DNA of 64,000 nt. Source: Magnetovibrio sp. PR-2. GTDB taxonomy: Bacteria > Pseudomonadota > Alphaproteobacteria > Rhodospirillales > Magnetovibrionaceae. Positions 56,259-64,000 of the stretch are shown here, piece by piece. Within the stretch, counting starts at the first letter, position 1. Every line of letters begins with the position of its first letter. The notes beneath the pieces were generated by a model. It was not told the DNA's origin. It saw only the letters and a list, made by a program, of their open reading frames with translations, and searched no databases. The translations under genes and the position numbers were made by a program. The stretch spans positions 1 through 64,000 of the forward strand of contig NZ_JBAHUR010000002.1 in NCBI RefSeq assembly GCF_036689815.1, written 5' to 3'.

Positions 56259-57617
56259 TTAGAGCTGTTCGAAGCGTCTTGCGTTGGCGGGATCTAGCTC
56301 AACCACCAATTCGATGCCGACTTCAGTGTCTGTCCGGGCTTTCACATCGCCATGGGCATAAAGCCAGGACAGACGTTTGCCGTCTGCAGGGTCCAACGTG
56401 GTGGTGAGCGTCTCGAGCCCCTTGGCGAGTTGATCTTCGACAGCCGCCAAGAAGTCGTCCACCCCTTCCCCGGTCACGGCAGACATGGGGATCACCGGCT
56501 GCTCGGCACGTTTGGCGAGGTTGATTTGCACGTCGTGCTCGTCTTCGTCCAACGCATCCATTTTGTTGCGCACTTCGATGAAGTTGTCGCTGAGGCGTTC
56601 TTCGTCCACGCCCAGGCCCTTCATGACCTCCTCCACATCCAGCATCTGCGCTTCGCTGTCGGGGTGGGAAATGTCGCGCACATGCACGATGACTTGGGCT
56701 TCCAAGACCTCTTCCAACGTGGCGTGGAAGGCTTCGACCAGCTCGTGGGGCAAGTCCGAAATAAAGCCCACGGTGTCGGACAAGATGATCTCTTTGCCCG
56801 ATTTCAACTCAATAGAGCGCATGGTGGGGTCCAGCGTGGCGAAAAGCTGGTCTTTGACGAACACTTTCGCTTCGGTCAGACGGTTGAACAAAGTCGACTT
56901 GCCCGCGTTGGTATAGCCCACAAGGGCCACGATAGGGAACGGCACCTTTCGACGGCTTTCGCGGTGCAGCTCGCGGGTGCGCTTGACCTCTTTAAGCTGT
57001 TTTTTGAGCTTGGTGATACGCTGGTCAATCAAACGCCGGTCGACCTCAATTTGGCTTTCGCCGGGACCGCCCATAAAGCCCGCGCCGCCGCGTTGGCGTT
57101 CCAAGTGGGTCCAAGACCGCACAAGTCGTGATCTTTGATAGGTTAAATGTGCCAAATCGACTTGCAAGCGGCCTTCTTTGGTGCGCGCCCGCTCACCGAA
57201 AATTTCCAAGATGATGCCCGTGCGGTCCAGGACCTTGCACTCCCATTCACGCTCCAAGTTGCGCTGCTGAACGGGGCTGAGCTGGGCGTCGATGATGATT
57301 ACACCCACGTCACGGCCTTTGACTATGGCGTCTAAGCGCTCAATCACGCCTTTGCCGAAGTACGAGCCGGGTTTGAGTTGCGACAGGCCCACAATCTCGG
57401 CCGCGACAATCTCCACCTGAATGGCGGAGGCAAGGCCGATGATCTCTTCCAGCCGTGCTTCAGGCGCACGAAAGGCCGCCCCGGTTTCAGAGCGTCCTGT
57501 ATTTTTCAAATGCGGATGAACAACCAAACAACGTTCGCCTCTGGCGTAACCTTCACCTTCGTCACCAAAGGTGAATACGTTGCTCCCCTTTTTCCCCCCG
57601 CCAGTGCGGTCAGACAA
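56259..57617 (-). CDS. hflX: Ribosome-associated GTPase HflX
   Basis: A 452-residue GTPase of the Obg-HflX group. The N-terminal HflX domain is followed by a GTPase domain with GYTNAGKSTLFN (P-loop), DTVGFISDLPHELV (G3) and NKMD (G4). It splits stalled ribosomes. It starts five bases after hfq, the usual hfq-hflX order. Confidence 0.97.
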   Translation of the reverse strand: MSDRTGGGKKGSNVFTFGDEGEGYARGERCLVVHPHLKNTGRSETGAAFRAPEARLEEIIGLASAIQVEIVAAEIVGLSQLKPGSYFGKGVIERLDAIVKGRDVGVIIIDAQLSPVQQRNLEREWECKVLDRTGIILEIFGERARTKEGRLQVDLAHLTYQRSRLVRSWTHLERQRGGAGFMGGPGESQIEVDRRLIDQRITKLKKQLKEVKRTRELHRESRRKVPFPIVALVGYTNAGKSTLFNRLTEAKVFVKDQLFATLDPTMRSIELKSGKEIILSDTVGFISDLPHELVEAFHATLEEVLEAQVIVHVRDISHPDSEAQMLDVEEVMKGLGVDEERLSDNFIEVRNKMDALDEDEHDVQINLAKRAEQPVIPMSAVTGEGVDDFLAAVEDQLAKGLETLTTTLDPADGKRLSWLYAHGDVKARTDTEVGIELVVELDPANARRFEQL

Positions 57618-57622
57618 AGGGG

Positions 57623-57871
57623 TTATTCCTCATCGACCACTTCGGGTTCGAACAGCGAAATGGGCTGTGACGGCATGATGGTCGAGATCGCGTGCTTATA
57701 GACCAACTGCGTGTGTCCGTCGCGGCGCAACAGGACAGAGAAGTTGTCAAACCACGTCACAATACCTTGCAGCTTCACACCGTTGACCAAAAAGACGGTC
57801 ACGGGTGTTTTTTGTTTGCGGATGTGATTGAGAAAGACGTCTTGGACGTTCTGTGATTTATCTGAAGCCAT
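57623..57871 (-). CDS. hfq: RNA chaperone Hfq
   Basis: An 82-residue Sm-like RNA chaperone. The Sm1 part ([23 protein letters not shown]) and the Sm2 part ([11 protein letters not shown]) are both present, including the YKHA motif. It is upstream of hflX and downstream of the HAD gene (159-bp gap, room for its own promoter). Confidence 0.98.
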   Translation of the reverse strand: MASDKSQNVQDVFLNHIRKQKTPVTVFLVNGVKLQGIVTWFDNFSVLLRRDGHTQLVYKHAISTIMPSQPISLFEPEVVDEE

Positions 57872-58030
57872 GGTGCTTCCTTAAGTCAGTTTATGTGCGC
57901 CAGAAGTTGGGAACAACCCGCGCAATTATTATTTCCATGTAGGCCGTGTGGATTTCATCAAGACGCTGCCCCCAGACATCGTCACTGATTTCCCCCTACG
58001 ATAAGGCCCCCCCAGATGGACCGTGCGATC

Positions 58031-58693
58031 TTACAGCGTCTTCGTAAAATTTAAAAGCCCCTGTAGTTCTTTAAGATATACAGCAGGTTCTGCGCCTAAA
58101 AATTCTTCCGTCTCGGGCGGCTCTTCACGGATCAACACGGGCAAACATCCGGCGTTCACGGCGCATTCCATATCGATCTTGGAATCCCCCACAAACCAAA
58201 CGTCAGCCCCCAAATCGATGTCGGAGCCTTGCAAAGACATTACAACCGGATCAACTGCAGGTTTGTCTTGGGGTGCGTCGGTCGCGCCAATAATTTGGCC
58301 GAAGTGTTTGTCCCAGCCCAGTTTTACAGCCTCTTTGCGCAACAGCGTGCCGGTCTTATTGCTGACCACGCCCAAGTAAATCCCCTCACCTGCGAGCTCA
58401 GCCAGCATATCGGCTGCGCCGGGCAGCGGGGTCAGGCGCTCTAAGTGAATGGCTTTGAAATGGCCGTAAAACACGTCTTTAGCCTCTTCCCAGCGATCGC
58501 CGAACAGTTCGGGGAAGCTATCGCGCAGGGATTTTGCCACCCGCGCTTTGGTTTCGTCTAACGTCCATTCTTCTACATCGAATTCGCGAAACGTCGCATT
58601 GAGCGCGTCTTGGATAATCAGCCAGCTGTCCACCAGGGTGTTGTCCCAGTCAAAGATGATGGCTTTCGGTCGCGTGGGTTGGGTGTCAGTCAT
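58031..58693 (-). CDS. HAD family hydrolase (phosphoglycolate-phosphatase-like)
   Basis: A 220-residue HAD phosphatase. Motif I is FDWDNTLVDS, motif II VSNKTGTLLRK, and the C-terminal motif GDSKIDMECAVNAG completes the site. A small helical cap is inserted after motif I. The start overlaps the aminotransferase stop by 4 bp, so the two are coupled. Substrate unknown. Confidence 0.9.
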   Translation of the reverse strand: MTDTQPTRPKAIIFDWDNTLVDSWLIIQDALNATFREFDVEEWTLDETKARVAKSLRDSFPELFGDRWEEAKDVFYGHFKAIHLERLTPLPGAADMLAELAGEGIYLGVVSNKTGTLLRKEAVKLGWDKHFGQIIGATDAPQDKPAVDPVVMSLQGSDIDLGADVWFVGDSKIDMECAVNAGCLPVLIREEPPETEEFLGAEPAVYLKELQGLLNFTKTL

Positions 58694-59538
58694 AGGTTAC
58701 CTTGAAGATAAGCGCCATAGAGGTCGATGACCTTGCGCGAAAACGGGCCGATTTCACCGTCGCCGACCTGAGCGTCGTCGATTTGCACCACCGGGCGGAT
58801 CATCACGGTCGAAGACGACGTGAACGCTTCACGTGCCGCTTTGGCTTCGTCCAAGCTGAACGCGCGCTCGGTATAGGTCAGACCGTGCTGTTTAGCCAGT
58901 TTCAGCACGGCTTTGCGTGTGACACCGCCCAAAATGGCGCAATCGGTATGACGCGTGATCAGTTCGCCTTGCTCGGTCACAATCCAGGCATTGGATGCCG
59001 AGCCTTCGGTGACAAAGCCGTTTTCGTCCAATAGCCAAGCTTCCACAGCCCCCTGGGCCGTGGCTTCGGTTTTGGCCAGCACGCCGGCCAACAGCTGTAC
59101 GGTTTTGATGTCGCAGCGTTTCCAACGGATGTCCGGCTGGGTGATGACTTTTGCAGGTTTCACAGCGGCTGCGTCGAACGGTTTGGTGCGCCAGGCCGTA
59201 ATCACCAAGGTGGGTCTTAAGCCCTCAGGTGCAGGGAAGTCCCGTGGCGCAACCCCCCGGCTGACCTGCAGATAAAGCGCGCCGGTTTTGATGCGGTTGA
59301 CGGCCAACACCCGGCGCAAAACCACTTTCATCGATCCGTCCGCCATGGGCTGGGCAATGCCAAGCTCCGTCAATGAGCGGTTCAAGCGCGACAGATGGCC
59401 GTCTTCGTCGATGATGCGACCGTTTTGCACAGCAAATACTTCATAGACCGAGTCTGCGAATTGAAAGCCCCTGTCTTCGATGTGCACGGTGGCTTCATGA
59501 TGCGGCGCATAGCGCCCATTGACGTAACAGATGGACAT
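58690..59538 (-). CDS. D-amino-acid transaminase-like class IV aminotransferase
   Basis: A 282-residue PLP fold-type IV enzyme resembling D-alanine aminotransferase (Dat). DRGFQFADSVYEVFAV is near the start, the PLP Lys lies in CDIKTVQLL near 145, and LDENGFVTEGSASNAWIV near 170. It would make D-Glu or D-Ala for the wall; a branched-chain or aminodeoxychorismate activity cannot be excluded. The ATG directly follows the trkA stop, a sign of translational coupling. Confidence 0.9.
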   Translation of the reverse strand: MSICYVNGRYAPHHEATVHIEDRGFQFADSVYEVFAVQNGRIIDEDGHLSRLNRSLTELGIAQPMADGSMKVVLRRVLAVNRIKTGALYLQVSRGVAPRDFPAPEGLRPTLVITAWRTKPFDAAAVKPAKVITQPDIRWKRCDIKTVQLLAGVLAKTEATAQGAVEAWLLDENGFVTEGSASNAWIVTEQGELITRHTDCAILGGVTRKAVLKLAKQHGLTYTERAFSLDEAKAAREAFTSSSTVMIRPVVQIDDAQVGDGEIGPFSRKVIDLYGAYLQGNL

Positions 59539-60915
59539 CTAGAAATACTCCAACTGCACCGAGAACATCTTTTCAACCTGGGCAATGATATCGGTTGCGG
59601 CAAACACCACGACGCGGTCGGTGGCTTGAATGACCGTGTTGCCGCGCGGGCTGATGACTTCGTCACCGCGCACAATGGAGCCGATCACCATACCATCGGG
59701 AAGATCGGCTTCTTTCAAGGGTTTGCCGACCATGGGCGAGGTTTCCAGGGCTTCGGCCTCAATCAATTCGCCAAAGCCTTCACCCAGTGTGTGGACCGAA
59801 TGAATCCGTCCGCGACGCACGTGCTGAATAATGGTCGAAACCGTAATGTTGCGCGGATCGACAACCACATCCACACCCAGAGAACCGATCAGGGTTTCGT
59901 ATTCCCCTTTGTTGATCAGCGTGATGGCGCGCTTGGCCCCTTCGCGCTTGGCCATCAAGGACGACAGAATGTTGTTTTCGTCGTCGTTGGTGACCGCAAT
60001 CACGGCTTCGGTCATGGCGATGTTGGCTTCGTCCATGATTTGCATGTCCAGGGCGTCGCCTTGAATGACCATGGTCTTTTTCAAGCGGCTGGCGCAGAAC
60101 CCGGCCCGTTCGGCGTCCCAATCCACCAACTTGATGTTGAGGTTGCTTTCGGTGGTTTCTAGCTCTTCGGCCAAGAACAGACCGATGTTGCCGCCCCCAA
60201 AAATCACCAAACGGCGCGCTTCTTGTTCATCGTGGCCAAAGGCGGCCATGGCGCGGTCTTGTTTGTCGGAGGCGACGACAAAATACACATTGTCGCCCGG
60301 CTGCATCTGGCTTTCGGCGTCCGGGGTCATAAAGTGACCGTTGCGCACAATGCCAATGACCGTAATCGCCAAATCTGGGAACAGCTGGGTGATTTGGCGC
60401 AAAGGCGTGTTGATCAGCGGGCAGGTATCTGTGCACCGCACGCCCAACAGTTTCACTTTGCTTTGCACCAGCGGAATCATCTCAAACGCACCCGGCACCG
60501 TGAGGCGGCGCTGAATGGCGCGCGCGACTTCAATTTCCGGCGAAATGATGACGTCAATGGGCATGTGTTCGCGCGAAAACAGGTTGGCCCACATGGGTTG
60601 CAAATAGGACTGAGCGCGAATGCGCGCAATTTTGGTGGGCACGTCGAACAAAGAGTGCGCCACTTGGCACGCGACCATGTTGGCTTCGTCGGCTGCGGTC
60701 ACGGCAATGATCATATCCGCATCACCGGCCCCAGCACGTTCCAGCACATCGGGACGTGAAGCGTGACCGATCACACCTTGCACATCCAAAGTGTCGGAGA
60801 TGCGACGGATCAATTTCGGCGATTGGTCGATCACCGTGACATCGTTGTTTTCACGGGACAAATGTTGGGCGATGTGAAAACCCACCTGCCCTGCACCGCA
60901 CACGACAACTTTCAT
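59539..60915 (-). CDS. trkA: Trk potassium uptake regulator TrkA
   Basis: A 458-residue protein with two repeats, each an NAD-binding RCK_N domain (VVCGAGQVGFHIAQHL and VIFGGGNIGLFLAEEL) and a TrkA_C domain. It controls the TrkH/TrkG potassium channel; no trkH gene is in the window. It lies between ntrX and the aminotransferase, as in other Rhodospirillales. Confidence 0.96.
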   Translation of the reverse strand: MKVVVCGAGQVGFHIAQHLSRENNDVTVIDQSPKLIRRISDTLDVQGVIGHASRPDVLERAGAGDADMIIAVTAADEANMVACQVAHSLFDVPTKIARIRAQSYLQPMWANLFSREHMPIDVIISPEIEVARAIQRRLTVPGAFEMIPLVQSKVKLLGVRCTDTCPLINTPLRQITQLFPDLAITVIGIVRNGHFMTPDAESQMQPGDNVYFVVASDKQDRAMAAFGHDEQEARRLVIFGGGNIGLFLAEELETTESNLNIKLVDWDAERAGFCASRLKKTMVIQGDALDMQIMDEANIAMTEAVIAVTNDDENNILSSLMAKREGAKRAITLINKGEYETLIGSLGVDVVVDPRNITVSTIIQHVRRGRIHSVHTLGEGFGELIEAEALETSPMVGKPLKEADLPDGMVIGSIVRGDEVISPRGNTVIQATDRVVVFAATDIIAQVEKMFSVQLEYF

Positions 60916-60956
60916 GAAGCCTACCCCTTAGATTCTCAAGACGCCTGGATGATCAA

Positions 60957-62360
60957 TCAACCGGACTTTTTCGTCAACTCATCACCGCTCAGACCCAACG
61001 ATTTGAGCTTGCGGTGAAGGGCGGAACGTTCCATGCCGACGAACTCGGCCGTGCGCGAAATATTTCCGCCAAAGCGCGCCACTTGGGTTTTGAGGTATTC
61101 ACGCTCAAACAGCTCACGCGCTTGTTTCAGTGGTAGCCCCATCATTTCCCCCGCACCATTGGTCGGAGCAGCGCCACCGTTCCCAGACACCACTTCGCTG
61201 GGCAAGTGTTCAGACGTGATGGGCTCACCAACATCGCCGGGGGCCATGATTAGGACGCGTTCGATGATGTTTTTAAGTTCACGCACGTTGCCCGGCCATT
61301 CATAGGCCTGAAGTGCAACAATGGCGTCTTCCGATAGCTTGCGCGCAGGGTGTCCCGAGCGTTTAGAGGCTTCGGTGATAAAGTGTGCCGTCAACATCGG
61401 GATGTCTTCACACCGGTTCTTTAACGTCGGCACTTCGATGGGAACCACCGATAAACGATAAAACAGGTCTTCGCGAAACCGCCCTTCGCCAATGGCGTCT
61501 TGAATGTCTGTGGATGCACTGGCGACCACGCGTACATCAACCTCGACACGGGTGCTGCCACCGACCCGCTCAAAGATTTGCTCTTGCAGAACGCGCACGA
61601 TTTTGCCCTGCGTTTCCATGGGCATGTCTGTCACATCATCCAGCAACAAAGTCCCCGTGTGTGCCGCTTCGAAATAGCCAACACGCCGACCGCCTTCGCC
61701 GTCGTCGCCGGGCGTTTCGGTGCCGAACAGTTCAATTTCAAGACGTTCCGGCTCCATGGTGGCGCAGTTGACCACAACAAAGGGGCCGGAGTTGCGGGTT
61801 GAGCGGTCATGCAGCATGCGTGCAACCACTTCTTTGCCGCTGCCGCTGGCCCCGGTAATCAAAACACGAGAATTCGCCGGCGCCACCCGGTCCACAGCTT
61901 GGCGGACTTGGGCGATGGAGGACGATGTGCCGATGAGCTCATCATCCGTGTCCGTGCGCATGCGCAAGTCTTCGTTTTCACGGCGCAGGCGCGCCGCTTC
62001 AATGGCGCGTTCCACCACCAACACCAAACGATCCGCCTTGAACGGCTTTTCAATAAAGTCATAAGCACCGTCTTTGAGTGCTTTAACCGCCGTTTCCACT
62101 GTGCCGTGGCCACTCATCATCACAACGGGCAGGCTTGGGTGGCGTTTTTTGATGGCGGATAGGATTTGCAATCCATCCATTTGTGAGCCTTGCAGCCAGA
62201 TATCGAGCAAGACCAAGCTCGGCCTGCGCGTTTCAATCATGCTCAAGGTTTCTGTGTCGGTTCCAGCTTCGCGCGGCTGGTAACCTTCGTCTTCCAACAA
62301 TCCGGCGACCAATCCCCGGATATCGGCTTCATCGTCAACAATCAGAATATCTTGGCTCAT
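60957..62360 (-). CDS. ntrX: NtrX, sigma-54-type response regulator
   Basis: A 467-residue protein with a receiver domain (phospho-Asp in VLLDIWLQG), an AAA domain with Walker A GASGSGKEV and LLLDDVTDM, and a C-terminal Fis-type helix-turn-helix (GGNISRTAEFVGMERSALHRKL). The GAFTGA loop that contacts sigma-54 is replaced (the sequence runs ELFGTETPGDDGEGGRR), as in other NtrX proteins. It therefore probably regulates without acting as a classical sigma-54 activator. It is paired with ntrY, 12 bp upstream. Confidence 0.95.
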   Translation of the reverse strand: MSQDILIVDDEADIRGLVAGLLEDEGYQPREAGTDTETLSMIETRRPSLVLLDIWLQGSQMDGLQILSAIKKRHPSLPVVMMSGHGTVETAVKALKDGAYDFIEKPFKADRLVLVVERAIEAARLRRENEDLRMRTDTDDELIGTSSSIAQVRQAVDRVAPANSRVLITGASGSGKEVVARMLHDRSTRNSGPFVVVNCATMEPERLEIELFGTETPGDDGEGGRRVGYFEAAHTGTLLLDDVTDMPMETQGKIVRVLQEQIFERVGGSTRVEVDVRVVASASTDIQDAIGEGRFREDLFYRLSVVPIEVPTLKNRCEDIPMLTAHFITEASKRSGHPARKLSEDAIVALQAYEWPGNVRELKNIIERVLIMAPGDVGEPITSEHLPSEVVSGNGGAAPTNGAGEMMGLPLKQARELFEREYLKTQVARFGGNISRTAEFVGMERSALHRKLKSLGLSGDELTKKSG

Positions 62361-62372
62361 TTTCTCTGCTTC

Positions 62373-64000
62373 TTATTTGACCAGCAACTCTTCGGATTGT
62401 CCGGGTCTTTCGGGTGAGCTTTGCGCGTCTTGAGGGGGGAAGGTGAGCACAGCTCTGGCCCCACCTTCAAGCCTATTTTCCAAATTTAAATCGCCACCGT
62501 GCTCTGACATGATCTTTTTCACAATGGCGAGCCCCAGCCCGGTGCCTTGATCGCGCGTGGTTACATAGGGTTCCGTCAGCCGCACCAGGTCCGTTTCGGG
62601 CAACCCCGGGCCGTTGTCTTCAACCAAGATTGAGGTACGAACACCTTTGCGCACGTTTTGCTGGGACAAGGAAACGCGAATCCAACCGTCTTGGTCCATG
62701 CCGGATTCGCTCACCGCTTCCGATGCATTTTTCAAAACATTGGTGAGAACCCGGGTGATTTGCTGGGCGTCGCACGAAACCGTGACGTCTTGGGCGGGTA
62801 GGTCCGTCTCAATGGACAAGCCTTCGACCCGGTTGCGTTCCAAAAACACGGTTTGACGACACAGCTCCGACAGGTTTTCCGGGCGCAGAACGGCCTGAGG
62901 CATGCGGGCAAACGATGAAAATTCGTCGACCATGCGGCGCAAATCGTCCACTTGGCGCACGATGGTGTCGGTGCAGGTCGTGAACGTGTCCGGATCTTCA
63001 TGAATTTGTTTGAGATATTTGCGTTTCAAGCGCTCCGCAGCCAACTGGATTGGGGTTAGCGGGTTCTTGATTTCGTGGGCAATGCGGCGCGCCATGCCGG
63101 CCCAGGCGGCCTTGCGTTGAGCCGATTGCAGTTCAGTCATATCGTCGAAGGTGGCGACAAAGCCGATCACGTCGCCTTCCAGCAATTCAGCCGCCATGGT
63201 CAAGTTCAACACCCGGTCGGGCTGGCCTTCGCGCGAAATGATAATTTCATCGTGCTGGGCATGGTTGGGGCTTTTCTTGACGGCAGACAGGGCGTTCTCC
63301 ATTTCCGGAATGATATCGGCCAAGTCTTGTCCGCAGGCGGCTTGAAGGTCTGTGTCCAGCAATTGGCTAGCGCTGCGGTTGGGCAAATCGATGCGCCCGT
63401 CCCCATCCAACCCGATGACGCCTGCACTGACACCTGACAGAACGGTTTCGGTAAACCGACGCCGCTCATCCAGGGTTCGGTTCATTTGCATCAGGCCCTG
63501 TTGTTGCTGTTCCAATCGGCTGGTCATGGCGTTGAAGGCGCTGGTGAGCGATCCCAATTCACCGATGGTGTCGTCAACTTCTACACGTTTGGATAAATTG
63601 CCGCTCGAGATCTGCGCAGACGCCGCAATCAAGCGCGAGATCGGACGCACCATTTGGTTGGCCAAAGCCATACCGATCCAAACGGCGGCGAACAACAACA
63701 ACAAAGACACCATAGCGAAGATTGCAACAAAGGTGATTTGGATTTTGCCGCCGCTTTCTTCCATGCGCAAATAGGTCTGGGCGGCTTGGCGCACACGGTC
63801 CATGTTGGTCAGCACCTGAGCGTCAATGAAACGCCCCACCATCAAATAGGCACTGGAATAGGCTTCCAGGCGCATCAGGGCGCGCACCTGGTCGGCATCG
63901 GTGGCGGTCAAAACCACCAACTCGCCCCGGTTCGCCCGGTCAATGGCGTTGGGGGGAATGCGCCCGACACCGATGGTCGGCAGTTCCGTTTCACCCCGCG
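62373..64000 (-). CDS. ntrY: NtrY, membrane sensor histidine kinase (5' end beyond window)
   Basis: The C-terminal about 540 residues of NtrY; the frame is open to the window edge, so the true start lies outside. A membrane helix near 63660-63750 is followed by a HAMP domain, a PAS domain, HisKA (ARRIAHEIKNPLTPIQLAAERL) and ATPase (NVLKNASEAV, DNGPGLP, GTGLGLAIVKKI) parts. It phosphorylates NtrX in redox and nitrogen control. It begins the ntrY-ntrX-trkA-hfq-hflX run. Confidence 0.93.
   Translation of the reverse strand, partial: RGETELPTIGVGRIPPNAIDRANRGELVVLTATDADQVRALMRLEAYSSAYLMVGRFIDAQVLTNMDRVRQAAQTYLRMEESGGKIQITFVAIFAMVSLLLLFAAVWIGMALANQMVRPISRLIAASAQISSGNLSKRVEVDDTIGELGSLTSAFNAMTSRLEQQQQGLMQMNRTLDERRRFTETVLSGVSAGVIGLDGDGRIDLPNRSASQLLDTDLQAACGQDLADIIPEMENALSAVKKSPNHAQHDEIIISREGQPDRVLNLTMAAELLEGDVIGFVATFDDMTELQSAQRKAAWAGMARRIAHEIKNPLTPIQLAAERLKRKYLKQIHEDPDTFTTCTDTIVRQVDDLRRMVDEFSSFARMPQAVLRPENLSELCRQTVFLERNRVEGLSIETDLPAQDVTVSCDAQQITRVLTNVLKNASEAVSESGMDQDGWIRVSLSQQNVRKGVRTSILVEDNGPGLPETDLVRLTEPYVTTRDQGTGLGLAIVKKIMSEHGGDLNLENRLEGGARAVLTFPPQDAQSSPERPGQSEELLVK

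Overview
The window reads as a stretch of an alphaproteobacterial chromosome, most likely Rhodospirillales-like (Thalassospiraceae or magnetotactic spirilla would fit). The evidence is the order ntrY-ntrX-trkA-aminotransferase-HAD-hfq-hflX at the right end, the divergent recG / sdhE-mfd block, the RHH_4, DUF2336 and SprA-type proteins, and the abundance of GGDEF, methyl-accepting and hemerythrin proteins. The genus is inference; no rRNA is present. Genes are densely packed, and several convergent pairs overlap at their stop codons.

Layout. 1-4464: a sulfur-handling block with a truncated exported protein, a YeeE/YedE sulfur transporter, a DsrE2-like protein, a Tll0287-like c-type heme protein, a ribbon-helix-helix protein, TusA and a periplasmic thioredoxin. 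Sulfur import, a thiol relay and periplasmic redox plausibly work together here. 4620-11236: a PAS/GGDEF/EAL protein, a detached fliG, a GcvR-like ACT protein, DUF2927, cNMP-binding and DUF502 proteins. 11230-20345: Sel1-like protein, recG, sdhE, mfd, a DsbA-like protein, cysC and a possible alpha/beta hydrolase. 20355-21695: a soluble chemoreceptor with a CZB domain.

21918-25344: tRNA-Ser(UGA) carries a very small integrated element. It is bounded by 17-bp direct repeats (21994-22010 and 25294-25310, exactly 3300 bp apart). It holds a P4-type integrase, a two-gene AT-rich cargo operon (membrane protein plus a degenerate PLD-like protein), paired GTATAGGT sites near both ends, and two tandem copies of a 105-bp structured repeat. 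This is the most novel part of the window.

25466-36134: small exported and unknown proteins, a diguanylate cyclase, DUF2336, a small membrane protein, bacteriohemerythrin, a receiver-PP2C phosphatase, a SprA-like protein, an ankyrin protein, YdcF and a lytic transglycosylase. 36202-43426: rlpA, a D,D-carboxypeptidase, tmk, holB, metG, TatD and an MBL hydrolase, a conserved housekeeping run. 43427-44054 is AT-rich and non-coding. 44055-52202: a LytS-like sensor kinase fused to hemerythrin, YchJ, a YkgJ-like protein, a P2-type cation ATPase, mazG and a lipoprotein. 52251-64000, all on the minus strand: a Cache chemoreceptor, a dehydrogenase, an inositol-monophosphatase-family protein, a small unknown, then hflX, hfq, HAD, aminotransferase, trkA, ntrX and ntrY (cut by the window edge).
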